Assembly (NCBI RefSeq): GCF_016820635.1
Contig: NZ_WSFU01000068.1
Span: 1-51,346, forward strand
Source of the DNA: Anaeromonas gelatinilytica
GTDB lineage: Bacteria > Bacillota > Clostridia > Tissierellales > SIT17
Reading direction: 5' to 3'
Length of the DNA: 51,346 bases
In this document: positions 17,280-25,192 of the stretch, piece after piece
Numbering within the stretch: position 1 is the stretch's first letter
Layout: each line of letters starts with the position of its first letter
The notes under the pieces: generated by a model
Databases searched by the model: none
Told to the model about the DNA's origin: nothing
Seen by the model: only the letters and a program-made list of their open reading frames with translations
Made by a program: the position numbers and the translations under genes

Positions 17280-19294
17280 TATTTACTCCCCCTATATATA
17301 TTATTTTCTCTGTATTCTTGCCAAACATTTTCAAACCAGGATTTATACTCTGGAATAGGTCTGACTTGAGTCCAATATTGACTAAATTCTATTAAATTAC
17401 TATTTTCTACAATTTGCGTTTCACAAATCTTGTCATTAGTTGTGTTATTTAATGAATACTTCAAGTTAACTCCTTGATAATCTATTTTATAGTCTCCATT
17501 TTCATTATGAACCAAATACGATCCCCTACTATCTCCTCCTTGATTAATATACTCTTTGATAGAACTCAATACTGAAATTTGAGTAATAATCATATCATAA
17601 ATACGAAATACATTAGGTAATTCCTTTAAATCATTTATACGTATTAAATCTGTTAAAGAACTAAATGTCCTATTAAAATTATCAATGGATTTTCTTACTT
17701 CTGAAACTTTTCTTATGAAAGCTCCGTACTTTGACATTTCCTTTTGAAGTTCCCCTTGGAATTCCAGTAAATTAGATTTTTCATTTTTATCAACTTTAAT
17801 AGTTTTAATAAAGTCAATTTTCTTCTCTACTTGACTTCTAACCTTGTCCTCAAATTTATCTACTTCCATGGGCTTTTCAGTATAAACTTTTGAAATATAT
17901 TCTGCTGCCCTATAACTACCTACTTGAGTAGAGTTTAGTGCTGTTCCTCCTGGGCGATATACTCCTAGAGTTCCGTTAACTTCTCCTACTGGGAAGAAAT
18001 GTTTTATATTACTCTCCCACCAAGTGTCTCCAATCAAACCACCATTTTGGTGTTGAGCACATACATCAATTTCTAAAAATTCCTTTTCTATATCAATATT
18101 GTGATCCTTATATAACTTAATAGCCAATGGATTCATCTTCTTTAACCTATCAATAGGAGCTCCAAATAAAGCATTAGAATTAGCTAAATACTCATATGCT
18201 TCTTTACCTAATAGATCAAATTGAAATTCTCTGTCTATATCTGCACAACTTGGATTTCTTCTAAAGTCCATGAAAACTCTTCTACCCTTTATTTGGGTTT
18301 CCACATATATAAGAAGATCTACCATAGAAGATCCATTATTAGCAAGTTTTCGTGAATCAAAGGGCCATTGATAACCCTTTAAGAATACCGCATTTAATAA
18401 ATCTGATGGGTTTTTAAAGTAATCCTCTAAAAACTCCCTTTCATCTTCCATATTCTCATCAGTAGATACATATCTAGGTATTACCTGTTGATATGTTCCT
18501 GAGAGGTTCCATCGGAACTTTGTAGAAGCTATTCCATATTGCCATTCAGTTAAATTATGACCTTTAACTCCAGCTTCTAAGGCAATTCCTGTAGCTCCAG
18601 ACTGGCTTTTAGGATATACAGATCTATAGTAAGTGGAAGCAGGACCTCCAGTACCATAGACAATATTCCTACAATTAAAAAGTGTTAATCCATAGTTTGA
18701 ATCATTTATATTTTTAATATCTATTGCTAGTACTCCTACGGATTCATTTTTATCTGAATCCTTTAAAATTCCTATAACTAGAAATCTATCAAACATATCA
18801 GTACCATTTTTTCTAACTTGTTCTTCAAGTTTTTCAGTCATATACTTTGAAGTCAATGGTCCTACAGAACTGGCTCTGCTGTTCTCATCATGATCCGTCT
18901 TATATCCAATATATTGTCCATATTCGTCATGGGGAAATGGTACTCCTATATTAATTAAATTGTAAAATCCTTTTAAAGATAGTGCAGCTTCTACAAGGGC
19001 AATATCTCCATGAATTGCTCCACCACTATACAATGTATTTGCCATTTTTAATGGACTGTCTTCATCCATTATAGTAGTAGATTGTTTATAATAGGTTTGC
19101 TTATCGGAACCAGTATTTCTTGATGTTCCTTTATTTATTCCCTCAGTTATTATAGCAACATCTTTTTGACCCAATTTATATAATGAATCTGCAGCATTAA
19201 AACTTGCTGCTCCAGAGCCAATAACCACTGTATTGTACTTGTAAACGTCTATTTTTATACCATTTATTTCAACTTGTCCACTAATCATTTTCAC
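17279..19294 (-). CDS. FAD-dependent reductase, fumarate-reductase-like flavoprotein
   Basis: A 671-residue soluble flavoprotein of the FAD_binding_2 type (succinate dehydrogenase, fumarate and adenylylsulfate reductase superfamily). The dinucleotide fold is at the N-terminus (VVIGSGAASFNAA, residues 23-35). The other FAD contact is in FFPVGEVNGTLGVYRPGGTALNSTQ in the last third. There is no signal peptide, FMN-binding domain or haem domain, so it is cytosolic and would take electrons from a soluble partner. The start is a GTG five bases after AGGAGG. It lies between an SDR and the TRAP receptor, so it probably acts on the imported carboxylate or its derivative. The exact substrate is unknown. 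Confidence 0.85.
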   Translation of the reverse strand: MKMISGQVEINGIKIDVYKYNTVVIGSGAASFNAADSLYKLGQKDVAIITEGINKGTSRNTGSDKQTYYKQSTTIMDEDSPLKMANTLYSGGAIHGDIALVEAALSLKGFYNLINIGVPFPHDEYGQYIGYKTDHDENSRASSVGPLTSKYMTEKLEEQVRKNGTDMFDRFLVIGILKDSDKNESVGVLAIDIKNINDSNYGLTLFNCRNIVYGTGGPASTYYRSVYPKSQSGATGIALEAGVKGHNLTEWQYGIASTKFRWNLSGTYQQVIPRYVSTDENMEDEREFLEDYFKNPSDLLNAVFLKGYQWPFDSRKLANNGSSMVDLLIYVETQIKGRRVFMDFRRNPSCADIDREFQFDLLGKEAYEYLANSNALFGAPIDRLKKMNPLAIKLYKDHNIDIEKEFLEIDVCAQHQNGGLIGDTWWESNIKHFFPVGEVNGTLGVYRPGGTALNSTQVGSYRAAEYISKVYTEKPMEVDKFEDKVRSQVEKKIDFIKTIKVDKNEKSNLLEFQGELQKEMSKYGAFIRKVSEVRKSIDNFNRTFSSLTDLIRINDLKELPNVFRIYDMIITQISVLSSIKEYINQGGDSRGSYLVHNENGDYKIDYQGVNLKYSLNNTTNDKICETQIVENSNLIEFSQYWTQVRPIPEYKSWFENVWQEYRENNIYRGSK

Positions 19295-20049
19295 TATAAC
19301 CTCCTTATATGATAACCTCCATCAACATTAATAACTTCTCCTGTTGAATACATCATTTTAGGAGAACTCAATAAACTAACTGCTCCTGCTATATCTTCTG
19401 GATATCCCCATCTCTTTATAGGAAGTATTCCTCCTTCAATTAATTTATCATATTTATCTGTTACTGTTGCTGTCATATCTGTTTTAATGATACCTGGACG
19501 AACTTCATAAACAAAAATTCCATACTCTGCTAATCTATCCGCGAATAGTATAGTTACCATACTTATTCCTGCCTTAGATATACAGTATTCACCTCTATTT
19601 ATTGATGATGTATATGCAGACATGGATGAAATATTGATTATCTTTGGTATAAAATCATTCTTATCTTGATTAATCATGACATTAGCAACTGTCTGTGTCA
19701 TGAAATAAGTTCCTTTAAGATTGATATTCATTACAAAATCAAAGCTTTCAGGAGTTGATTTTAAAATATCATTTCTCTCCTTTGGTGCTACGCCAGCACA
19801 GTTAACTAGTAAGTCAATTCTTCCAAATTCCTCTACTATTTTTTCTACTCCATTTTTAATTTTATCAATTGAACCGATATCAACAGGGATAAATTTAATT
19901 TTACCATCAGAACTTTCAATTAATTCAGCTAATTTATTATTTAATGTTCTACCTAAACATGCTATAGAAAAACCTTCAGAATATAATTCTTTAACTATTC
20001 CTAACCCTATTCCTCTAGTTCCTCCACTAACTACGGCAACTTTATTCAT
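19294..20049 (-). CDS. Short-chain dehydrogenase/reductase (FabG-like)
   Basis: A classical SDR of 251 residues. The cofactor loop is GGTRGIG (9-15), the NCAG motif is near 83-86, catalytic serine is near 141, and Y155 with K159 sit in EYCISKAG. It ends in the usual EVINVDGGYHI. I take ATG 20049 as start because AGGAGG lies nine bases before it; an in-frame TTG three codons earlier touches the ribosome binding site. It overlaps the upstream reductase gene by eight bases and the next gene by one, so the operon is tightly coupled. It probably interconverts a keto and hydroxy group of the operon's substrate using NAD(P)H. Confidence 0.92.
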   Translation of the reverse strand: MNKVAVVSGGTRGIGLGIVKELYSEGFSIACLGRTLNNKLAELIESSDGKIKFIPVDIGSIDKIKNGVEKIVEEFGRIDLLVNCAGVAPKERNDILKSTPESFDFVMNINLKGTYFMTQTVANVMINQDKNDFIPKIINISSMSAYTSSINRGEYCISKAGISMVTILFADRLAEYGIFVYEVRPGIIKTDMTATVTDKYDKLIEGGILPIKRWGYPEDIAGAVSLLSSPKMMYSTGEVINVDGGYHIRRL

Positions 20050-21412
20050 TTGTTTCAACCTCCTTACTTTTCATATCTTTATATATTGGTAAGTAGACTT
20101 TAGAATCCCTTACTACACATCCACAAGTACCAATTTTCGCTTTCATTTCACTGCATTTACTGCATGAAACACAAACTCTATTTAATTTCATTTCTCCACT
20201 TTTAAATATATCTCTTGCAAAATTAGGGTACGAAATACTTCCTCTTCCAAATCCAACTAACTTACATAGTCCCTTTTCTAAACTTCCAGCTCCTACATAA
20301 GGGGCAAGTTGTCTAAACCAGCTATATCCTACCCCGACAATATTAACTTCAGGATTACTCTGCTGAATTTCACCTATTTCTTTAATCAATCTATTACAGC
20401 TAATAATAACCTCTTCATCTGGGACATAGTTTCCCATATCGTAGGGTTTATTTATATGGGGTATGAAGTAAGGATTCCCCATAGTAGTGCTAATTAATCT
20501 TACTCCATCTTCAGCTAGTAATTTTATTAATTTTTTAGGCTCCTCTAAATCAACCTTTATTCCTTTCGTTCTTGAAACTCCCCAACCATCAGGATATGGT
20601 AATGCATCATAAATATTTAATCTGGAAGCTAATAATAATCCTTTACATTCTTTATCAAGTCTTATTCTTTGAACAATATCTCTCATTAATCTGGTTCTAT
20701 TTTCAAAGCTTCCACCATATTTACCTTCTCTATTATAAGCAGATAATATTTCCCCTAATAAATATCCGTGACAAGCCTTTATATCTATACCATCAAAACC
20801 TGCTTTTTTACTCAATCTTGCTGCTTCTACGAATCGTACTACAAGATTGTCTAAATATTCATCTGTCACAGTAGGATAATCTTCTGAAATTCTTATTGCG
20901 TCATCTAATGGATCCTTATGAGTTGCAATAATAGGATTTCTCTTTCCTTTCATTTTACAATAACGCCCTGCATGATTAAGTTGTATTATTGTCTTAGGTT
21001 CATAATCTTCACCAAACTCTTCTTTAGCAGAAGATTTTATTAGATCATTTAATGCCTTAAAGTATTCCCAATTATCCTCTGTTATCCATAACTGTTTATC
21101 ATTAGATCTACCATCTTTACATACACTAACTGCCTCTAACCATATAAGTCCTGCTCCACCTCTAGCCATTCTCTGATATTTTCTAAAGGTTAATTCAGTA
21201 GGTCTTCCAAATTCATCAGAGTCCCCTCCCTCCATTGGATGAGTTGTCAGTAAATTGGGAATTGTATGTTCACCTATTGTAATCGTTTTCTTAAATACAT
21301 CTAAATTATTAGAAATTGCTATATCTAAATCCAATCTTTCAATATCATTTTTTAATTCTTCAATATTTTTATAACTAAAGCTTCCATTACTTCTGACTGT
21401 ATTCCTTGACAA
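20042..21412 (-). CDS. NADH:flavin oxidoreductase, OYE/BaiCD-like with Fe-S motif
   Basis: A 456-residue protein: an Old Yellow Enzyme TIM barrel (about 45-400) plus a Cys-rich end. Barrel blocks include IIQLNHAGRYCK, then GFDGIDIKACHGYLLGEILSAYNREGKYGGS (shown in parts: KACHGYLL, NREGKYGGS), NRTRLMRDIV, and VGFGRGSISYPNF for the FMN phosphate. The Cys cluster C414, C417, C420, C430 and C432 fits a 4Fe-4S site, as in enoate and dienoyl-CoA reductases. It lacks the C-terminal FAD/NAD domain of the roughly 640-residue forms, so another protein must supply electrons, perhaps the flavoprotein encoded two genes on. It starts at TTG, seven bases after AAGGAGG. It is the first gene of the operon and probably reduces an activated C=C bond. 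Confidence 0.9.
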   Translation of the reverse strand: MSRNTVRSNGSFSYKNIEELKNDIERLDLDIAISNNLDVFKKTITIGEHTIPNLLTTHPMEGGDSDEFGRPTELTFRKYQRMARGGAGLIWLEAVSVCKDGRSNDKQLWITEDNWEYFKALNDLIKSSAKEEFGEDYEPKTIIQLNHAGRYCKMKGKRNPIIATHKDPLDDAIRISEDYPTVTDEYLDNLVVRFVEAARLSKKAGFDGIDIKACHGYLLGEILSAYNREGKYGGSFENRTRLMRDIVQRIRLDKECKGLLLASRLNIYDALPYPDGWGVSRTKGIKVDLEEPKKLIKLLAEDGVRLISTTMGNPYFIPHINKPYDMGNYVPDEEVIISCNRLIKEIGEIQQSNPEVNIVGVGYSWFRQLAPYVGAGSLEKGLCKLVGFGRGSISYPNFARDIFKSGEMKLNRVCVSCSKCSEMKAKIGTCGCVVRDSKVYLPIYKDMKSKEVETNE

Positions 21413-21437
21413 TATAATGCCTCCTTGATATTAACAC

Positions 21438-21449
21438 TAATGGCCATTA
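21438..21449. promoter_or_regulatory. Candidate operator between divergent regulator and operon
   Basis: A perfect 12-base palindrome TAATGGCCATTA, 26 bases before the oxidoreductase start, in a 143-base A+T-rich divergent region. It could be bound by the AraC-type regulator, although AraC proteins more often use direct repeats. Confidence 0.3.
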
Positions 21450-21555
21450 TGTTTTATTTGTTTAATTATTATCATTATAATATAATAGTTAATATAGTTA
21501 TATTAAATAATTGCTTGAAAATTGATAAAACTTGTCATTATGGAGGAGTGATCTA

Positions 21556-22374
21556 ATGAATTACCAAAATATTGATATGAATTTCACCACACTTTCATCT
21601 AATAAAAAAGGTCTAAAAGACCACTATCACAATGGGTATGAGTTAATCTTTATTACTGAAGGAAATTCAAAATTTGTGATTAATGGCTCAAACTATGATT
21701 TCTCCAAAAATTGCTTAGTTTTTATAAATAATGTAGAAAAACATAAAATGTATCCTATAAATACTCCTTACTCTAGATATATGATAATTATTGACTCTGA
21801 CTATTTAGATAGTGTTATAAAGGAACATGCCCTACTATCCATATTCAAAATTAGGCCTAAAAATTTTAATCATGGATTTAATATCAGGAATGAAGATGCT
21901 CAAGTAATAAAATCTCTGTTAAATAATCTTTACAACATTTATATTAATAAAAATATACTTTGGCATGTAGAGTTTATATCAATGCTATCTTCTTTATTGA
22001 TTCTGATTTATAGGAATTATACCAAAAAATTCCCCATTATGAATGTTAGAAAGCCTGAGCTGAGAATTTTTGAAATTCAAAGATATATTGATAAAAATTT
22101 CAAAAAAAATATTACCTTAGACTCTATTTCTTCAGATTTTTATATTAATAAGTACTACCTATCCCACTCTTTCAAAGATATTACTGGGTTTACCATAAAA
22201 CAATATATACTATTAAATAGAATTGCCCATGCAAAAAATCAGCTCTATTATACTGATAATGACATTACTACTATTGCATTAAATTCTGGATTCAATAGTC
22301 AAAGTAATTTTATTCGCCTTTTCAAAAAGAAAGAAAATACAACTCCGCTACAATTTAGAAAACATTTTAAGTAA
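21556..22374 (+). CDS. AraC-family regulator of the TRAP/reductase operon
   Basis: A 272-residue regulator with an N-terminal cupin-like sensor (HYHNGYELIFITEG, residues about 24-37) and a C-terminal double helix-turn-helix (about 175-270: KNITLDSISSDFYINKYYLSHSFK, then GFNSQSNFIRLFKKKENTTPLQFRKHF, given here in two pieces of the same domain). I choose ATG 21556 since GGAGGAG lies eight bases before it; an in-frame ATG at 21532 has no such site. It is divergent from the six-gene operon, so it probably activates it when the substrate binds the cupin. Its terminator is at 22429. Confidence 0.9.
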   Translation: MNYQNIDMNFTTLSSNKKGLKDHYHNGYELIFITEGNSKFVINGSNYDFSKNCLVFINNVEKHKMYPINTPYSRYMIIIDSDYLDSVIKEHALLSIFKIRPKNFNHGFNIRNEDAQVIKSLLNNLYNIYINKNILWHVEFISMLSSLLILIYRNYTKKFPIMNVRKPELRIFEIQRYIDKNFKKNITLDSISSDFYINKYYLSHSFKDITGFTIKQYILLNRIAHAKNQLYYTDNDITTIALNSGFNSQSNFIRLFKKKENTTPLQFRKHFK

Positions 22375-22428
22375 CAATAAGATTAAGTATTATAAAGGGA
22401 CTATCATAAAAAAGATATCTAAGAAATA

Positions 22429-22455
22429 ATCTGGTGGTTTCCACCAGATATTTTT
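22429..22455 (+). terminator. Terminator of the AraC-type regulator gene
   Basis: Nine-bp stem ATCTGGTGG/CCACCAGAT with a TTT loop and the U-tract ATTTTT. Confidence 0.9.
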
Positions 22456-22468
22456 ACGCAAAAAAAGA

Positions 22469-22487
22469 GACAGTTAAAATAACTGTC
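22469..22487 (-). terminator. Terminator of the decayed methyltransferase unit
   Basis: Seven-bp stem GACAGTT/AACTGTC with a five-base loop. On the minus strand it continues TCTCTTTTTTTTG. It lies just after the methyltransferase remnant and suggests that this was once an expressed unit. Confidence 0.75.
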
Positions 22488-22497
22488 CCCCTTGTCT

Positions 22498-22800
22498 CTA
22501 CAATTTTTGGGCAAGATATAAGTCTACTGTATCATTAATAATTATTTCATTTCCAAATTCTTCGATTGCTGCTATAATATTGTCAAAGAGCTATAATCTT
22601 ATTGATTTTTCTAAAGCCAGATGGTCTGAATAAGTATTCAACAATTCTATATATTCAACTCCAGTCATTTTCCTAATATTCTCATATAGCTTAAACTCAA
22701 TATTAGTAAACCCACATTGCTCTATTCTATTTATTATCCCTAAATATATTTTTGATTTATCTTCCTGTCCATTCTGATATATATTCCTGTATTCTACGCT
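22498..22800 (-). pseudogene. SAM-dependent methyltransferase, C-terminal remnant with internal stop
   Basis: One frame gives the last third of a class I methyltransferase: IINRIEQCGFTNIEFKLYEN, then EYIELLNTYSDHLALEKSIRL, a TAG at 22591-22593, then LFDNIIAAIEEFGNE and DTVDLYLAQKL before the true stop. The YIELLNTYSDH block is characteristic of the family and the Rossmann part with the SAM site is absent. Upstream it runs, in the same frame, straight into the stop of the Nudix remnant. It is clearly dead: an in-frame amber codon and no N-terminal two thirds. Confidence 0.8.
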
Positions 22801-23049
22801 TTATTCCTCCAGATATTTATCAGGTAGTTCTCTTAAATCAAAAAACTGATATTTTTCAACTTCTCTATTTACTGCTCCTTTAATAACAAAATCATCTGAA
22901 TGAAAAATAACTATACTATCATTTTTAGATTCATAGAAATTATTATATATACCGAACAACTGAAAATCATTTAGAGTCGCTCCAAGTTCTTCTTTAAACT
23001 CTCTTTTTATTCCTTCTTTAAAAATCTCCCCTTTTTTATTAATTATTTT
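22801..23049 (-). pseudogene. Nudix hydrolase, 5'-truncated
   Basis: The frame carries the Nudix box GEIFKEGIKREFKEELGA (compare G-x5-E-x7-R-E-x2-E-E-x-G) and a plausible remainder ending in FFDLRELPDKYLEE. The 40-50 residues before the Nudix box are missing: an in-frame TAA stands at 23050-23052 and no start codon with a ribosome binding site is available. Nudix enzymes hydrolyse nucleoside diphosphate derivatives. With the methyltransferase piece it forms a decayed unit in front of the 22469 terminator. Confidence 0.75.
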
Positions 23050-23097
23050 TTAATCTTTCTAAATATCTTGTATATTATTATACATAGTATCTAACTT

Positions 23098-23266
23098 TCA
23101 TCCATAGGGAGGAAAGTCTATTAAAAAGCACTCTTCTCCCTCCAATCTAACTATTATATAACTTAGGATATCTCTCTTTTTCACTTATGAATTTGTAACC
23201 ATCATATGCTTTTAACCCCTCTTTTTCTAATAATGATCCAATTATTTCAGTCTTTTTATTTTCCAT
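23098..23266 (-). pseudogene. Small hypothetical gene split by a frameshift
   Basis: From ATG 23266 the frame reads 39 residues (MENKKTEIIGSLLEKEGL, AYDGYKFISEKERYPKLYNS) and stops at 23147. A second frame takes over with SYIIVRLEGEECFLIDFPPYG and stops at 23098. Joined by a one-base shift these give a coherent protein of about 60 residues. I do not recognise the family. Confidence 0.4.
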
Positions 23267-23315
23267 GATTTCTCATATAATTCTCAATAAATCTATTTTT
23301 TATCAAAGTTTCTTT

Positions 23316-24113
23316 TTAATAATACTTTTCTATAATTTCTAAAGTAAAGTTGCAAAGCCTACTCCTAAAATCTCCTACCATTAGCTTAGAATTTTCTTTG
23401 TTTAGATAAAATCCATATAGATCTTCAATAGTTAATAATTCTTCCCTTTCTTTAAAAAGTTCTTTTGAAAATCTATATACATCATTCTTATTTATACTTT
23501 CTAATCCGTTAGCAATACATATACACCTAATGGCTTCCCAAGCATTTTTTATCTGAGTTATCCCACCTTTATTTAATTCATAATATGAAATATTTCCCTG
23601 TAAATTTTTCACTGATTTAATGATACGTTCTATGCGAATAGGAACAAAGTATTTAGGTGAAATTTTAGTGTATAATTCTGTCATGTCTTCTCCGTATATA
23701 ACATTATGATATTTAATACTGTCAAAAGCATACAACCATAATTTAGGATAACCAGAAGGAATATTAGATGAATTCCATTCCTGTATTTCCCTATGACCCG
23801 TTTCTCTTACTATTTCCAGATTCTGCCATTGTATATCATATATTAACGGTTTTCTCGGAAATTCTCTTATAGGTAGCTTACTTTCAACCTCTCTAATAGT
23901 TTCTTCTACCCGTTTTTTAATATCTAAGTCTATATTATTATTTGATTTCGTAATAGTAATATCTATATCACTTGAATTCTCAAGAAAATCTTTTCTCACA
24001 ACACTCCCATCAATAATTATACTAATAATTTCATCTTGTATTAATGAATCCATTTTTAATAGTTCCTGTTGTAATAGTTTTATATTTTTTAAAACTATAT
24101 CTATGGTCGTCAT
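23316..24113 (-). CDS. Nucleotidyltransferase domain protein
   Basis: A 265-residue protein with an N-terminal nucleotidyltransferase fold of the aminoglycoside-adenylyltransferase type. G36-S37 in DGSVVRKDF and the metal ligands D49 and D51 in SDIDITI are present. The C-terminal helical half (about 160-265) is of the kind that binds the acceptor. The substrate is not evident; relatives include drug-modifying enzymes and uncharacterised proteins. It is the only intact gene of a strip otherwise made of Nudix and methyltransferase remnants, all on the same strand, which looks like an acquired resistance or modification island now decaying. Confidence 0.8.
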   Translation of the reverse strand: MTTIDIVLKNIKLLQQELLKMDSLIQDEIISIIIDGSVVRKDFLENSSDIDITITKSNNNIDLDIKKRVEETIREVESKLPIREFPRKPLIYDIQWQNLEIVRETGHREIQEWNSSNIPSGYPKLWLYAFDSIKYHNVIYGEDMTELYTKISPKYFVPIRIERIIKSVKNLQGNISYYELNKGGITQIKNAWEAIRCICIANGLESINKNDVYRFSKELFKEREELLTIEDLYGFYLNKENSKLMVGDFRSRLCNFTLEIIEKYY

Positions 24114-24313
24114 TGTGACTACCTCCTGAAAAATTTCTTATCCGTATTACTCATATTCCCTCTCCTTTTTAATAACACTTTTTCTAATTTTATATACATA
24201 TAATTCTACAAATTACTCCCAATAATCACTAATATATTTCTTTTAATTTACCAGCCATGAAACCATTTTTATTTATTATATCAAAAAATATTAACTTTCT
24301 TAATACAATAAAA

Positions 24314-24337
24314 AATAACGAGGACTTCCTCGTTATT
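24314..24337 (-). terminator. Terminator of the coiled-coil gene
   Basis: An 11-bp perfect stem AATAACGAGGA/TCCTCGTTATT with a two-base loop; the minus strand continues TTTTTTATTG. It overlaps the stop codon region. Confidence 0.9.
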
Positions 24338-24782
24338 ACATTTTAGTACTATCTTTTTTTGATTGGATTTTTGCTATTGCTCTCATATTATCTGCAGTAA
24401 CTATTTTAACTGTGGAAAAGTCCTGGTTAAGATCGGTGATTTTATCATGAACATATTGAATCTCATGCTTTGTTTCTTCTCTTGTTATTTCATGTTCTTC
24501 TGTTATTCTATTATTTAATTTTTCTATATCTTCATTTACCTTATTAAAGCCATCAGTCATCTTGTCTTCCACACAGTCAAACCTTTTTTCCACTGCATCA
24601 AATCTTTCATCCATGCCGTCAAGTCTTTTTTCCATCACATCAAATCTTCCGTCCATACCATCAAGTCTTTTTTCCATCACATCAAATCTTCCGTCCATGC
24701 CGTCAAGCCTTTCTTCCATCGCATCAAATCTTCCATCCATGTCATTTAGTTTTTCTGCAATTTGGTTCAATATTTTTTCCAT
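24336..24782 (-). CDS. Coiled-coil protein with 14-residue repeats
   Basis: A 148-residue, highly charged, soluble protein. Residues about 13-68 are four copies of a 14-residue repeat (consensus MDGRFDVMEKRLDG), that is, paired heptads with Met/Phe/Leu core positions. A further coiled coil follows (about 70-130) with no membrane segment. I take ATG 24782, with GGTGA seven bases upstream; a GTG three codons earlier has poor spacing. Similar short clostridial proteins are seen near mobile or phage-like regions, but the function is unknown. The copy number of repeats could easily vary between strains. Confidence 0.75.
   Translation of the reverse strand: MEKILNQIAEKLNDMDGRFDAMEERLDGMDGRFDVMEKRLDGMDGRFDVMEKRLDGMDERFDAVEKRFDCVEDKMTDGFNKVNEDIEKLNNRITEEHEITREETKHEIQYVHDKITDLNQDFSTVKIVTADNMRAIAKIQSKKDSTKM
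24577..24744. repeat. Four tandem 42-bp repeats
   Basis: Units begin at 24577, 24619, 24661 and 24703, each starting TCAA. The two middle units differ at only two or three bases, the outer ones at more. The period keeps the reading frame and encodes the 14-residue coiled-coil repeat of the gene at 24336. Confidence 0.9.
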
Positions 24783-24903
24783 TGACTTCACCGTCCTTTT
24801 ATTATATTATACCATATACTTTTTTTAGATGAAATAGAAGTTTATAATGGACCACAGCAATCCCATGAAAAGTTATCTTAATAAGAACTTAGAATTTAAG
24901 TTT

Positions 24904-25043
24904 TCAAAAAAATGGCTTTTCACCACTTAAAATATGAAATGTAACTATTTTCTTTGTGAAGAGAGCTGAAGCATAAATCTTTACAAGCATGACAAATAAA
25001 CCTTTGTTATCTGTCACTAGGCCAATCTGCCCTCATTATGAAA
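24904..25043 (-). other. Unassigned A+T-rich stretch with a short open frame
   Basis: The 410-base gap 24783-25192 holds no convincing gene. A minus-strand open frame here ends KIVTFHILSGEKPFF and begins after two adjacent stops near GQIGLVTDNKG. It lacks a good ribosome binding site. It looks like a conserved intergenic or repeat-derived stretch rather than a protein gene. Confidence 0.25.
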
Positions 25044-25081
25044 ATGACATTCAAAATTTAAAATATATACGTCTTATAAAT

Positions 25082-25109
25082 AGAAATCTACTAAAAAAGT
25101 AGATTTTCT
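25082..25109 (-). terminator. Terminator of the C39-like gene
   Basis: An 11-bp stem (AGAAATCTACT with near-complement) within a longer pairing CTTATA/TATAAG, 83 bases beyond the gene. The U-tract is modest. Confidence 0.6.
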
Positions 25110-25192
25110 ATCTATAAGGCATAATTTGTTTTCCAGAAATTTTACTACTACTTATATTTTTATATAAGTCATTTAAGCTTGTTATGATTAAC

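Noticed and set aside
24577-24744. Possible CRISPR array
   Set aside because: The units are contiguous 42-bp coding repeats with no spacers and no cas genes.
24562-24828. Plus-strand Ser/Pro-rich repetitive ORF
   Set aside because: It is the shadow of the 42-bp repeats of the coiled-coil gene and has no ribosome binding site.
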